Source of the DNA: Clostridium sp. MSJ-8
Lineage (GTDB): Bacteria; Bacillota; Clostridia; Clostridiales; Clostridiaceae
Direction of reading: 5' to 3'
Assembly: GCF_018918325.1 (NCBI RefSeq)
Contig: NZ_JAHLQH010000012.1
Span: forward strand, 99,409-163,408
Length of the DNA: 64,000 bases
Both the position numbers and the translations under genes were made by a program. Positions within the stretch are counted from its first letter, which is position 1. Each line of letters opens with the position of its first letter. The notes beneath the pieces were generated by a model. The model saw only the letters and a list, made by a program, of their open reading frames with translations, had not been told where the DNA came from and ran no database searches. This document shows, piece after piece, positions 8,030 through 15,911 of this stretch.

Positions 8030-10300
8030 ATGAAAAATTCAGTTATAGGATTTCCACGTGTGGGAAAATTAAGAGAGTTAAAGTTTGCATCAGAAAAATA
8101 TTTTAGAAATGAGATAACTAAAGAGGAATTATTAAAGGTAGCTAAAGAATTACGTAAAGAGCATTTATTATTTATGAAAAATCAAGAGATAGATTATATA
8201 CCATCTAATGATTTCTCATTTTATGATAATATGTTAGATACAGCAGTTCTTATAGGTGCTATACCAGATAAGTACAGAGAATTAAACTTAGATGAGTTAG
8301 ACACATATTTTGCAATGGCTAGAGGATATCAAGGTGAAAATGGTGATGTAACAGCTTTAGCTATGAAAAAGTGGTTCAATACAAATTATCATTATATGGT
8401 TCCAGAGCTTTATGATGATACAAAATTAGAACTAATAGGTAATAAGCCATTCGAATTATATGAAGAGGCAAGAGCAGAAGGAATAGAAACAAGACCAGTA
8501 GTTATAGGACCTTTTACATTCTTAAAACTAGCAAAATACAATGGAACTAAGAAAAAAGAAGAATATGTAGATGCTATAATTGATGTTTATAAAAATATAC
8601 TAAAAAAGGTAAATGGTTTAAAGGCTACATGGATTCAAATAGATGAACCTATATTAGTAACAGATTTATCAGCAGAGGATATTGCATTATTTAAGAAACT
8701 ATATAATGAGTTGTTAAGTGAAAAAGGAGAAGTTAAAGTATTACTTCAAACATATTTTGGAGATGTTAGAGATTGCTATAAAGATATAGTAAACATGAAC
8801 TTTGATGGAATTGGATTGGATTTCTTAGAAGGAAAGAAATCATTAAGTTTATTAAGTAGTAATGGATTCCCTAAGGATAAAATATTATTTGCAGGAGTAG
8901 TTAATGGAAAGAATATATGGAAGTGTAATTATAAAAACACCATAGAGATTATAAATAATATAAAAGATTATGCTAATAATATAGTAATTCAAACATCTTG
9001 TTCATTACTACATGTTCCGTATACTTTAGATAATGAACCTAATATGAAAGCAGAAATAAAAGAACATTTTTCATTTGCTATAGAAAAGTTAGAAGAACTT
9101 AATGAGTTGAAGAATTTAGTAGAATCAGCAGATTATACTACAGAATTAGCATATAAGAATAATCAAGAAGTATTTAATAAAGAAAGATTTGGAGAAGACA
9201 AAAAGGTTCAAGAAGCAGTTAATAATCTTACAGAAAAAGACTTCAAGAGAGAATGTGTAAGAAGTGAGAGAGAAAAGATTCAAAAAGAAGAATTTAAACT
9301 TCCATTACTTCCAACAACAACTATAGGATCATTCCCTCAAACAAAAGAAGTTAAGAGTAATAGAAGTGCTTATAGAAAGGGAGAAAAAACTAAAGAAGAA
9401 TATGATGCTACTATAAAGAATTTTATAAAAGAATGCATAAAGAAACAAGAAGAATTAGATATTGATGTGTTAGTACACGGAGAATACGAAAGAAATGATA
9501 TGGTTGAGTTCTTCGGAGAAAATTTAAAAGGATATGTTTTCACAGAAAAAGCATGGGTTCAATCATATGGGACAAGATGTGTTAAGCCACCTATAATATT
9601 TGGAGATATAAGTAGAGAAAGACCTATAACTGTAGAATACAGTTCTTATGCTCAAAGCCTTACAAATAGAATAGTGAAGGGTATGTTAACAGGCCCTGTA
9701 ACTATACTTAATTGGTCATTTCCAAGAGAAGATATCTCACTAAAAGAAATGGCTTACCAAATAGGTATAGCTATAAGAGATGAAGTGTGTGATCTTGAAA
9801 AAGCTGGAATTAAAATAATTCAAATAGATGAAGCAGCACTTCGTGAAAAGCTTCCTATACGTAGAGATGAATGGTATAGTGAATATTTGGATTGGGTTAT
9901 ACCAGCATTCCGTCTATGTAGTTCAAAGGTAGTACCTGAAACTCAAATTCATACTCATATGTGCTATAGTGAATTCTCAGATATAATAAAAGCTATAGAC
10001 GATATGGATGCAGATGTTATTTCATTTGAGGCATCTAGATCAAAATTAACTATTTTAGATGATCTTAAGAAGAATAATTTTGAAACAGAAGTTGGTCCTG
10101 GAGTATATGATATACATTCACCTAGAGTACCTTCAGTTGAAGAACTTGTATCAGTAATTAAAAATATATTAAACAAGATAGATAAAGATAAATTATGGAT
10201 TAATCCTGATTGTGGATTAAAGACTAGAGGAGTAGAAGAAACTGAAAAGAGTCTTAAGAATCTAGTTGAAGCAACTAAGAAAGTAAGAGCAGAATTATAA
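8030..10300 (+). CDS. metE: cobalamin-independent methionine synthase
   Basis: 756 residues, the normal MetE length. It transfers a methyl group from 5-methyltetrahydropteroyl-triglutamate to homocysteine, the last step of methionine synthesis, in the cytoplasm. The N-terminal domain opens with GFPRVGKLRELKFA; the C-terminal catalytic domain has LPTTTIGSFPQT and VHGEYERNDMVEFFGE. Zinc ligands correspond to His643 and Cys645 (THMCYS) and Cys728 (PDCGLKTR), a constant offset of two from the E. coli enzyme. ATGGAGGTAATAA precedes the ATG. The gene is monocistronic. I see no S-box, T-box or cobalamin riboswitch in the roughly 90 bp upstream, which is unusual for a clostridial methionine gene. Confidence 0.97.
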   Translation: MKNSVIGFPRVGKLRELKFASEKYFRNEITKEELLKVAKELRKEHLLFMKNQEIDYIPSNDFSFYDNMLDTAVLIGAIPDKYRELNLDELDTYFAMARGYQGENGDVTALAMKKWFNTNYHYMVPELYDDTKLELIGNKPFELYEEARAEGIETRPVVIGPFTFLKLAKYNGTKKKEEYVDAIIDVYKNILKKVNGLKATWIQIDEPILVTDLSAEDIALFKKLYNELLSEKGEVKVLLQTYFGDVRDCYKDIVNMNFDGIGLDFLEGKKSLSLLSSNGFPKDKILFAGVVNGKNIWKCNYKNTIEIINNIKDYANNIVIQTSCSLLHVPYTLDNEPNMKAEIKEHFSFAIEKLEELNELKNLVESADYTTELAYKNNQEVFNKERFGEDKKVQEAVNNLTEKDFKRECVRSEREKIQKEEFKLPLLPTTTIGSFPQTKEVKSNRSAYRKGEKTKEEYDATIKNFIKECIKKQEELDIDVLVHGEYERNDMVEFFGENLKGYVFTEKAWVQSYGTRCVKPPIIFGDISRERPITVEYSSYAQSLTNRIVKGMLTGPVTILNWSFPREDISLKEMAYQIGIAIRDEVCDLEKAGIKIIQIDEAALREKLPIRRDEWYSEYLDWVIPAFRLCSSKVVPETQIHTHMCYSEFSDIIKAIDDMDADVISFEASRSKLTILDDLKKNNFETEVGPGVYDIHSPRVPSVEELVSVIKNILNKIDKDKLWINPDCGLKTRGVEETEKSLKNLVEATKKVRAEL

Positions 10301-10302
10301 GA

Positions 10303-10344
10303 AAAAAATTACCAAGGCGACTATGGCGCCTTGGTAATTTTTTT
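10303..10344. terminator. bidirectional terminator between metE and the UMF1 transporter gene
   Basis: AATTACCAAGGCG and CGCCTTGGTAATT form a perfect 13-bp stem with a 7-base loop. It has an A-run before and a T-run after, so it serves both converging genes. Confidence 0.93.
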
Positions 10345-11605
10345 ATGTTGATAGATCTGCAGGAATAGTGTTTTCTGAATTATTTGCAGAAGCAGATAAT
10401 TTTAATAGTATCATTCCAAGTATAAACATAATGGATAAGATTCCAACACCTTTATTAACATTACCTGTAAGTTGAGAAACTACACTTACGATAGTAGTTC
10501 CTAAAAAAGAAGCTCCTTTACCACAGACATCCATAAGTCCAAAATATTCACCAGATTTATTGGCAGGAATAATTTTAGTATAATATGAACGTGATAATGC
10601 TTGAATTCCACCTTGAAACATACCAACAAGTATAGCTAGAATCCAGAATTGAAGTTGTGTTGATAGAATCATTGCAAATAATGATATTCCAAGATATGCA
10701 GTTATACATAACATAATTAGATTTTCAGATTTAAATATATTAGATAATCTTCCAAATATAATAGAGCATGGAAAAGCTACTATTTGTGTGACTAATAATG
10801 CGAGAAGTAACCCAGTACTATTTAAGCCTAATGCAGAACCATAAGCTGTAGCCATAGATATAATAGTATATACTCCATCTATATAGAAGAAAAATGATAG
10901 CAAGAATAAAAATATCTTTTTTTCATGTTTTATATTCATTAAAGTTGAACTTATTCGCTTAAACCCTGAGATAAGAACTTTGGGTTCTTTTTCTATATAA
11001 TGAATTTGCTTATAATTCTTGATTAGAGGACAACTCATTATTACCCACCAAGTAGATATTATTATAAATGATAATGCCATAGCAGTTTCCATTGTTATTC
11101 CTAGTTTGTTGGATTTTAATACAAGTATTAGAGATATTACGAAAGGTATACAACTACCTATATACCCCCAAGCATATCCTGATGAAGACACTATGTCCAT
11201 TCTATGTTTTTCAGTTACATCTGGCAACATTGAATCATAGAATATAAGACTAGAAGAATATGCTATTTTAGCTAGTATAAATATAATTAAAAAAATAAGC
11301 CATTGTTTAGCAAAACCTAAGCATATACAAGATATAGCACCTATTATAATTGATATTGTGAATATAGGCTTCTTATGATTCTTTGTATCAGCTAGAGCTC
11401 CTAGAATAGGACCAATTAATGCAACAATGAGAGTACCTATTGAGGCTGCATATCCCCAATATGCCATGTAAGAAACAGAAGATAAGCCTGCTTTTTGAGC
11501 TAGGTAGTTAAAATATATAGGGAGAATTGTTGATACCAATAAGGTAAAGGCAGAATTACCAACGTCATATAATATCCAATTTCTTTCCAGTTTATTTAGC
11601 TTCAT
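10343..11605 (-). CDS. MFS transporter of the UMF1/Atg22 type
   Basis: 420 residues with about twelve membrane helices. The N-terminus WILYDVGNSAFTLLVSTILP is characteristic of the UMF1 (ultra-high molecular-weight MFS, Atg22-like) family, whose bacterial members have unassigned substrates. Other family features include the ALADTKNHKKP loop after helix 2 and the GGIQALSRSYYTKIIPANKSGEYFG-type region near residue 340, seen here as QALSRSYYTKIIP. It overlaps the upstream phospholipase-like gene by 14 bp and is probably translated with it. Export of a lipid-derived or amino compound is possible but not shown. Confidence 0.88.
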   Translation of the reverse strand: MKLNKLERNWILYDVGNSAFTLLVSTILPIYFNYLAQKAGLSSVSYMAYWGYAASIGTLIVALIGPILGALADTKNHKKPIFTISIIIGAISCICLGFAKQWLIFLIIFILAKIAYSSSLIFYDSMLPDVTEKHRMDIVSSSGYAWGYIGSCIPFVISLILVLKSNKLGITMETAMALSFIIISTWWVIMSCPLIKNYKQIHYIEKEPKVLISGFKRISSTLMNIKHEKKIFLFLLSFFFYIDGVYTIISMATAYGSALGLNSTGLLLALLVTQIVAFPCSIIFGRLSNIFKSENLIMLCITAYLGISLFAMILSTQLQFWILAILVGMFQGGIQALSRSYYTKIIPANKSGEYFGLMDVCGKGASFLGTTIVSVVSQLTGNVNKGVGILSIMFILGMILLKLSASANNSENTIPADLST

Positions 11606-12425
11606 TAATTACTTCCTCCTTTTCCACTAGTTCAGATCCAAAATTATATTTGTAAATATCATTAAGGTAGCTATTCTTATATAAGTGATTATCATATTCG
11701 TTAATTAAGTCTATAGCAAGAACAATAGCTTTTTCATATAGTTGAAATAATTTTTTAGTACTATCTAAACAATCAAAGTTCTTTTCATAATTAATAATTA
11801 ATCCATGCATTTCTTCATAGTTACCAGTTAAACGAAGAAGTGAATATATAATATTCCTTTTTAAATGCGAAGGTGCTATTAGTAGTTTATTATAAAAAAT
11901 CATGCTTTTTAGTGATTTTTGAATATCTTTATCTGTTATATTAGAAAAGAAATCAGAGATAATCTTAGAATTATCAAGTGAAGGGTTAATGTGAGTTGTT
12001 AATTTATGTTTTATTGGATTAAAGCCATTTTTTATAAGTAAGGCTCTATCGAATTCAGCTTCTATTTCAGTATGACTTATTCCACTTTGAGATATCTTTT
12101 CATCGATATATCCATGACATGTAACATCTAATGCAAAGTGGCATATAAAACCATATATATATGCAATATGTCTTTCATCATAATTATTATTAATTATAAT
12201 TCTAGTTGCTTCATCAAAAAATTCTTTACCAGAATGTTTGTGTATATTAAAGCCAACTTGATTAATTGGATTAGATTTTAGAGCTTTATAATAGAATAGA
12301 ATATCTGGACCATGAAGTCCAATTGAAAATAATTCATAATTTTTATTTATAATAGATTGAGTAGTAGGATTTAGTTTTTTTAATACTTCTGTGCCTAGTC
12401 TATAGTGTGCATATGTTGATGGCAT
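11592..12425 (-). CDS. zinc-dependent phospholipase C-like protein
   Basis: 277 residues from the ATG at 12425; AAGGAG lies about ten bases before it. It matches the PF00882-type zinc-dependent phospholipase fold: PSTYAHYRLGTEVL near the start, FSIGLHGPDILFYY (residues about 34-47), and FICHFALDVTCHGYID, which carry the His/Asp residues expected for zinc sites. There is no signal peptide, so unlike alpha-toxin it is likely cytoplasmic; this clostridial subfamily is common and uncharacterised. It overlaps the downstream UMF1 transporter by 14 bp. Substrate unknown. Confidence 0.75.
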   Translation of the reverse strand: MPSTYAHYRLGTEVLKKLNPTTQSIINKNYELFSIGLHGPDILFYYKALKSNPINQVGFNIHKHSGKEFFDEATRIIINNNYDERHIAYIYGFICHFALDVTCHGYIDEKISQSGISHTEIEAEFDRALLIKNGFNPIKHKLTTHINPSLDNSKIISDFFSNITDKDIQKSLKSMIFYNKLLIAPSHLKRNIIYSLLRLTGNYEEMHGLIINYEKNFDCLDSTKKLFQLYEKAIVLAIDLINEYDNHLYKNSYLNDIYKYNFGSELVEKEEVINEAK

Positions 12426-12570
12426 ATACAATCATCTCCTTAAGTACTTTTTATACTATATCTAATTGTATATTTTATTGATAAAACTAACTATCATAAA
12501 TAAGTTAAATAGTGTTAAATCTGTGTAAGAAGAAAAAGTATTTAAGAAAGATGATTATATAAAAATAATC

Positions 12571-12622
12571 TAAAAAACCCAATGTTATATTAATATTATA
12601 AAATAACATTGGATTTTTTAAT
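12571..12622. repeat. minimal palindrome carrying only the AATCCAATGTTAT shell
   Basis: The stem CCAATGTTAT / ATAACATTGG is flanked by A-runs and T-runs. Downstream (about 12650-12695) the sequence TTGATATTAATCAAATGG, then TTCAATAATTTTT, matches the right tail of the giant palindromes. This copy therefore keeps one shell and the tail but lacks the inner shell and core hairpin. It lies between two minus-strand genes and can act as a terminator. Confidence 0.7.
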
Positions 12623-12699
12623 TAGAGTAATATTATGAATAATTGAATTAATAATAATTGATATTAATCAAATGGAAAAATAAATAAATTCAATAATTT

Positions 12700-13428
12700 T
12701 TATAAATTCATAAGCTTTGCAGCATTGTTATAGAATACATCTTCCATTTGTTTTTCATTCAATCCGCTAGTTAAAACCTTTTGCATTTCAACTGTTGGAT
12801 GATGGAATGGTGCGTCAGTTCCAAACATAATTCTATCAGCACCTACTGTATCATACGCTTCTTTTATTTTTGAATTCATTGGCATACCAGACATTTCTAA
12901 GTATAAATTAGGATGACGTCTAGCCATTTTTAAACTAGCATCAATATATACACCATGACCATGGCCCATGTGAATCATAACAACCTTAACATTTGGAAAT
13001 CTTTCAGCTAAAAGAGCTATACTCCATGGTAATGAATAAGGTGGATGACCACAATGTATAAATACAGGAATATTTAAATCGTCAGCAGCTTGCATTATAG
13101 GATCTACAAAATCAGCATCAGCTACATAAGCTTGTTTTAGAGGATTTAACTTTATTCCTACAAAATTTTCATCTTGAACATAATGATATATGTTTTTTAT
13201 TCCTTGTTCACCTTCAAATGGACTAGCATACACTATTGGTAGAATTCTATCAGGATATTTTTTATATGCAGCACATACATCAGGATTATCTCCAGGATCT
13301 CTACCACATAAAATAGTTTTTTCTATTTCATAGTCATCCATTTGTTTAATTAATTCATCTGCATTTATTGAGACTTTACACCAACCACCAAAGTCGCCTA
13401 TATGAGCATGTGCATCAATTTTTTTCAT
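12700..13428 (-). CDS. amidohydrolase-family (Amidohydro_2) metal-dependent hydrolase
   Basis: 242 residues, a TIM-barrel hydrolase. It opens with KKIDAHAHIGDFGG, which holds the His-x-His metal pair; later motifs are FIHCGHPP (about residues 117-124), VVMIHMGHGHG and the final barrel Asp in MFGTDAPFHHP. This pattern is that of the PF04909 amidohydrolase_2 group, which includes decarboxylases and lactonases; the substrate is not evident. It is 6 bp downstream of the ECF S-component gene and surely cotranscribed, so it may process the imported compound. An ATTTACAATG junction with a weak ribosome site suggests coupling to the upstream gene. Confidence 0.82.
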   Translation of the reverse strand: MKKIDAHAHIGDFGGWCKVSINADELIKQMDDYEIEKTILCGRDPGDNPDVCAAYKKYPDRILPIVYASPFEGEQGIKNIYHYVQDENFVGIKLNPLKQAYVADADFVDPIMQAADDLNIPVFIHCGHPPYSLPWSIALLAERFPNVKVVMIHMGHGHGVYIDASLKMARRHPNLYLEMSGMPMNSKIKEAYDTVGADRIMFGTDAPFHHPTVEMQKVLTSGLNEKQMEDVFYNNAAKLMNL

Positions 13429-13434
13429 TGTAAA

Positions 13435-13950
13435 TTACATCTCCTTTAATTTTTCTAATACATGAGTTTTTGATAATACACCAGCAAGTATTACTGCAAA
13501 TATTACACCCATTATAGTTTGAATAGTTATTCCTGGAATTCTTGAAATTGCATAAGCATATCCAAATAAAGGAATTTTAACTAGAGTGTACGCAATTATT
13601 TGGAATAGACCACCTAAAGCAGCTCCTACAATCCAACTATATTTAAAGTTCTTGAATAATTTTTCTGCAACTAATCCCATAATTATAGCCATTATTCCTT
13701 TGATGAAAAATGTAGGTATTACCCATTGCATATATCCGCCTAATAAATCTGATAATGAAGCACCTATAGCACCTGCAAGAGCTCCCTTTTTATATCCTAA
13801 AATTAATACTGAAATAAATATTAAACAATCTCCTAAGTGAGTGTATCCATTTGGTGATGGTATCTTTATAAAATAAGTTCCAAGATAAACCATGGCAGCT
13901 AATACAGCCATTTTTGTTAAGCTTTTTGTTTTTGTTTGTGTTTTTTCCAT
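13435..13950 (-). CDS. ECF transporter S component
   Basis: 171 residues from the ATG at 13950, chosen because GAGGGGG lies a few bases upstream; a longer frame would start before that site. About five or six hydrophobic helices. The segment YTHLGDCLIFISVLILGY and the adjacent small-residue-rich helix ALAGAIGASLSDLLGGYMQW are typical of energy-coupling-factor substrate-binding subunits (PF12822 type). The ATPase and T subunits are not in the window and are presumably shared. The ligand is unknown; the partner amidohydrolase suggests a vitamin-like or heterocyclic compound rather than a metal. Confidence 0.82.
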   Translation of the reverse strand: MEKTQTKTKSLTKMAVLAAMVYLGTYFIKIPSPNGYTHLGDCLIFISVLILGYKKGALAGAIGASLSDLLGGYMQWVIPTFFIKGIMAIIMGLVAEKLFKNFKYSWIVGAALGGLFQIIAYTLVKIPLFGYAYAISRIPGITIQTIMGVIFAVILAGVLSKTHVLEKLKEM

Positions 13951-13964
13951 TTTAATCCCCCTCG

Positions 13965-14000
13965 TGAAAATATACAATTAATCCTGTTTGACATGTCAAA
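13965..14000 (-). promoter_or_regulatory. promoter of the ECF S-component operon with a perfect palindrome over the -35
   Basis: On the minus strand TTGACA is followed after 17 bases by TGTATA. The -35 lies inside TTTGACATGTCAAA, a perfect 14-bp palindrome at 13987-14000. A palindrome here is well placed as a repressor operator. The leader would be only about 20 bases. Confidence 0.55.
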
Positions 14001-14287
14001 AAAAGTCGTTTAAGATTTTTTTTCTATAATATATGCATATTACACCAAAAGCAAATGTATGGGAACAAAATTGGATAATATAAGAAAAATAGGCAAATTT
14101 ATTGTGCGATAAAGAAAATGGAAGTAAAACATAGAAATAAATAGCATTGATTAGATATTTAGATTTTTTTGGGTATAAATAAATATTAAATCAATTTTAC
14201 AATGTTACTATAAGGGGATAGAATAAAGCCATAAATTAAATATTTTGAATTAGTACTTCATAGTTTTTTCTGTTTTCCTGGTATACC
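14001..14287. other. intergenic region without a recognised feature
   Basis: AT-rich sequence between the divergent ECF and deaminase units. It must hold the promoter for the antitermination leader that starts near 14288. I find no open frame of note and no purine-riboswitch core. Confidence 0.5.
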
Positions 14288-14400
14288 AAAACAGAACTAA
14301 TTGTGGAGTTTTTTGTTTTTATAAAAGCAATTTAATTGATAGTAACAATGAGGTTACATTATTTTAGAATAAATAATATCTAAGATAATGTAACCTTTTT
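14288..14400 (+). promoter_or_regulatory. candidate ANTAR-responsive antitermination element, unit 1
   Basis: P1: AAAACAGAACTA and GAGTTTTTTGTTTT flank the hexaloop ATTGTG (14300-14305). P2: GTAAC (14342-14346), hexaloop AATGAG (14347-14352), GTTAC (14353-14357). Both loops have A at position 1 and G at position 4, as ANTAR-protein RNA targets do. P2 overlaps the left arm of a 17-bp terminator stem (14352-14368 with 14379-14395) followed by T6, so the two folds exclude each other. P1 is imperfect, with an A-G closing mismatch and a bulge. Confidence 0.65.
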
Positions 14401-14403
14401 TAT

Positions 14404-14488
14404 AATAATTAAACAAAGAGGTTTTATTATTAAAGAAAAGTAACAATGGAGTTACATAAGTCTTGTGATAGACTTGTGTAACTTTTTT
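14404..14488 (+). promoter_or_regulatory. candidate ANTAR-responsive antitermination element, unit 2
   Basis: P1: AATAATTAAAC (14404-14414), hexaloop AAAGAG, GTTTTATTATT (14421-14431). P2: GTAAC (14440-14444), hexaloop AATGGA, GTTAC (14451-14455). Again A1 and G4 are present in both loops. P2 overlaps the terminator arm AGTTACATAAGTCT (14450-14463), which pairs with AGACTTGTGTAACT (14470-14483) and is followed by a T-run. The deaminase ribosome binding site starts about ten bases later. Confidence 0.75.
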
Positions 14489-14509
14489 CGTTTGTAGGAG
14501 GAAGTAATT

Positions 14510-15877
14510 ATGAAGATAGATATATTAATTAAAAATGCATTAATATGCACAATGGATGATGATAAAAAGGTTTATGAAGATGGTTGTATTGGAATAAAAA
14601 ATGGAAAGATAACTTTTATAGAAGATAAAAATTTCAATTTAGATGAATATGAAGCAGATGAAGTTATAGATGCAAAAGGAAAAGTGGTAATGCCTGGGTT
14701 TGTAAATACACACATTCATATATTTCAATCATTTTTAAAAGGCTTAGGAGCTGATCATAGATTAATAGAATGGCTTAATTTATCAGCACTTCCTTATGGT
14801 GAAATAATGAATCCAAGACAACAATATTTAGCAGCACAATTAGCATCAATGGAAGCTATTAAGAGTGGATGTACAACACTTGCTGAATTTTTCTATACTA
14901 ATCAAGACCCTAATCTTGCTTATGGAGTAATAGATGGAATGAAATCAACAGGAATAAGAAGTGTATTCATAAGAACATTCCAAGACACAGGAGAAGAATA
15001 TGGAATGCCAAAGTGCTTTATAGAACCTATATCAAAGGTAATTAAGGAAGTAGATGATTTAAGAAAGAAATATAAAAAAGAAGATGAAGCTGAAGATGAT
15101 ATGTTAAGTATCTGGACAGGACCAGATGTTACTTGGTCAACAACAAAAGAAGGATATGAAGGAATGTTAGAATACTGTAAGTCTGAAAAAGTAAAATATT
15201 CAATGCATATACTAGAGACAGAAGTAGATAATGAAATGTGTAATAGATATTATGGGAAAAACATAGTTGAATTATTAGAAGAAATAGGATTTTTAACAGA
15301 AGATTTCTTAGGAGTACATTGTGTTAATCTTACACATAACGATATAGAGAAATTTGCAAAATATAACGTTAAGATAAGTCATAATCCAGCAGCTAATATG
15401 TATCTTGGATCAGGAGTTGCACCTATACCAGAAGCATTGTCAAAAGATGTAACAGTTTCAATGGGTACAGATGGAGCAGCAAGTAATAATAGTACAGATA
15501 TGTTAGAAAGTCTTAAGCTTGCAGCAGTTATTCAAAAAGGTTTCCATAGAGATGCAGCTATTATAAGTGCAGATGAAGTGGTTAATATGGCAACAAGAGG
15601 TGGAGCAAAGGCAGTAGGAAAAGAAAAGACTATAGGAACATTAGAAGTAGATAAGAAAGCTGATATTATAATATTTAATCCAGATCATCTTAAGTCAACA
15701 CCTATGCATGATCCATTTGCTACAATAGTATATTCTTCTGGAGAAGAAAACATAGATACAACAATAGTAAATGGAAAAATTGTATACCATAAAGGTATAT
15801 TTAGAAATGGTGTAGATGAAGAAAAACTTATATATGATATCAAAGAAGAAATAAAAGATTTAAAGAAAAAGATATGA
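14510..15877 (+). CDS. ATZ/TRZ-type amidohydrolase (aminohydrolase/deaminase, possibly of purines or MTA/SAH)
   Basis: 455 residues. The amidohydrolase fold shows the metal motif VNTHIHIFQSF (about residue 65), MHILET (about 237), HCVNLT (about 269) and the terminal Asp in SMGTDGAASNNSTDM (about 320), plus the C-terminal beta-domain signature ADIIIFNPDHL. This is the 5-methylthioadenosine/S-adenosylhomocysteine deaminase, SsnA and chlorohydrolase group. The adjoining NCS2 permease points to a nucleobase-related substrate released as ammonia plus a keto product, but the exact one cannot be fixed. TAGGAGGAAGTAATT precedes the ATG. Expression probably depends on the ANTAR-type elements upstream, as expected for nitrogen scavenging. 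Confidence 0.85.
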   Translation: MKIDILIKNALICTMDDDKKVYEDGCIGIKNGKITFIEDKNFNLDEYEADEVIDAKGKVVMPGFVNTHIHIFQSFLKGLGADHRLIEWLNLSALPYGEIMNPRQQYLAAQLASMEAIKSGCTTLAEFFYTNQDPNLAYGVIDGMKSTGIRSVFIRTFQDTGEEYGMPKCFIEPISKVIKEVDDLRKKYKKEDEAEDDMLSIWTGPDVTWSTTKEGYEGMLEYCKSEKVKYSMHILETEVDNEMCNRYYGKNIVELLEEIGFLTEDFLGVHCVNLTHNDIEKFAKYNVKISHNPAANMYLGSGVAPIPEALSKDVTVSMGTDGAASNNSTDMLESLKLAAVIQKGFHRDAAIISADEVVNMATRGGAKAVGKEKTIGTLEVDKKADIIIFNPDHLKSTPMHDPFATIVYSSGEENIDTTIVNGKIVYHKGIFRNGVDEEKLIYDIKEEIKDLKKKI

Positions 15878-15911
15878 TAAATCAAAAATATAATAATAGG
15901 AGGAGATTGTA

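Noticed and set aside
14001..14509. Purine riboswitch before the deaminase/NCS2 operon
   Set aside because: The typical TATA-bounded three-way junction with conserved loop words is not present; the region contains hexaloop hairpins instead.
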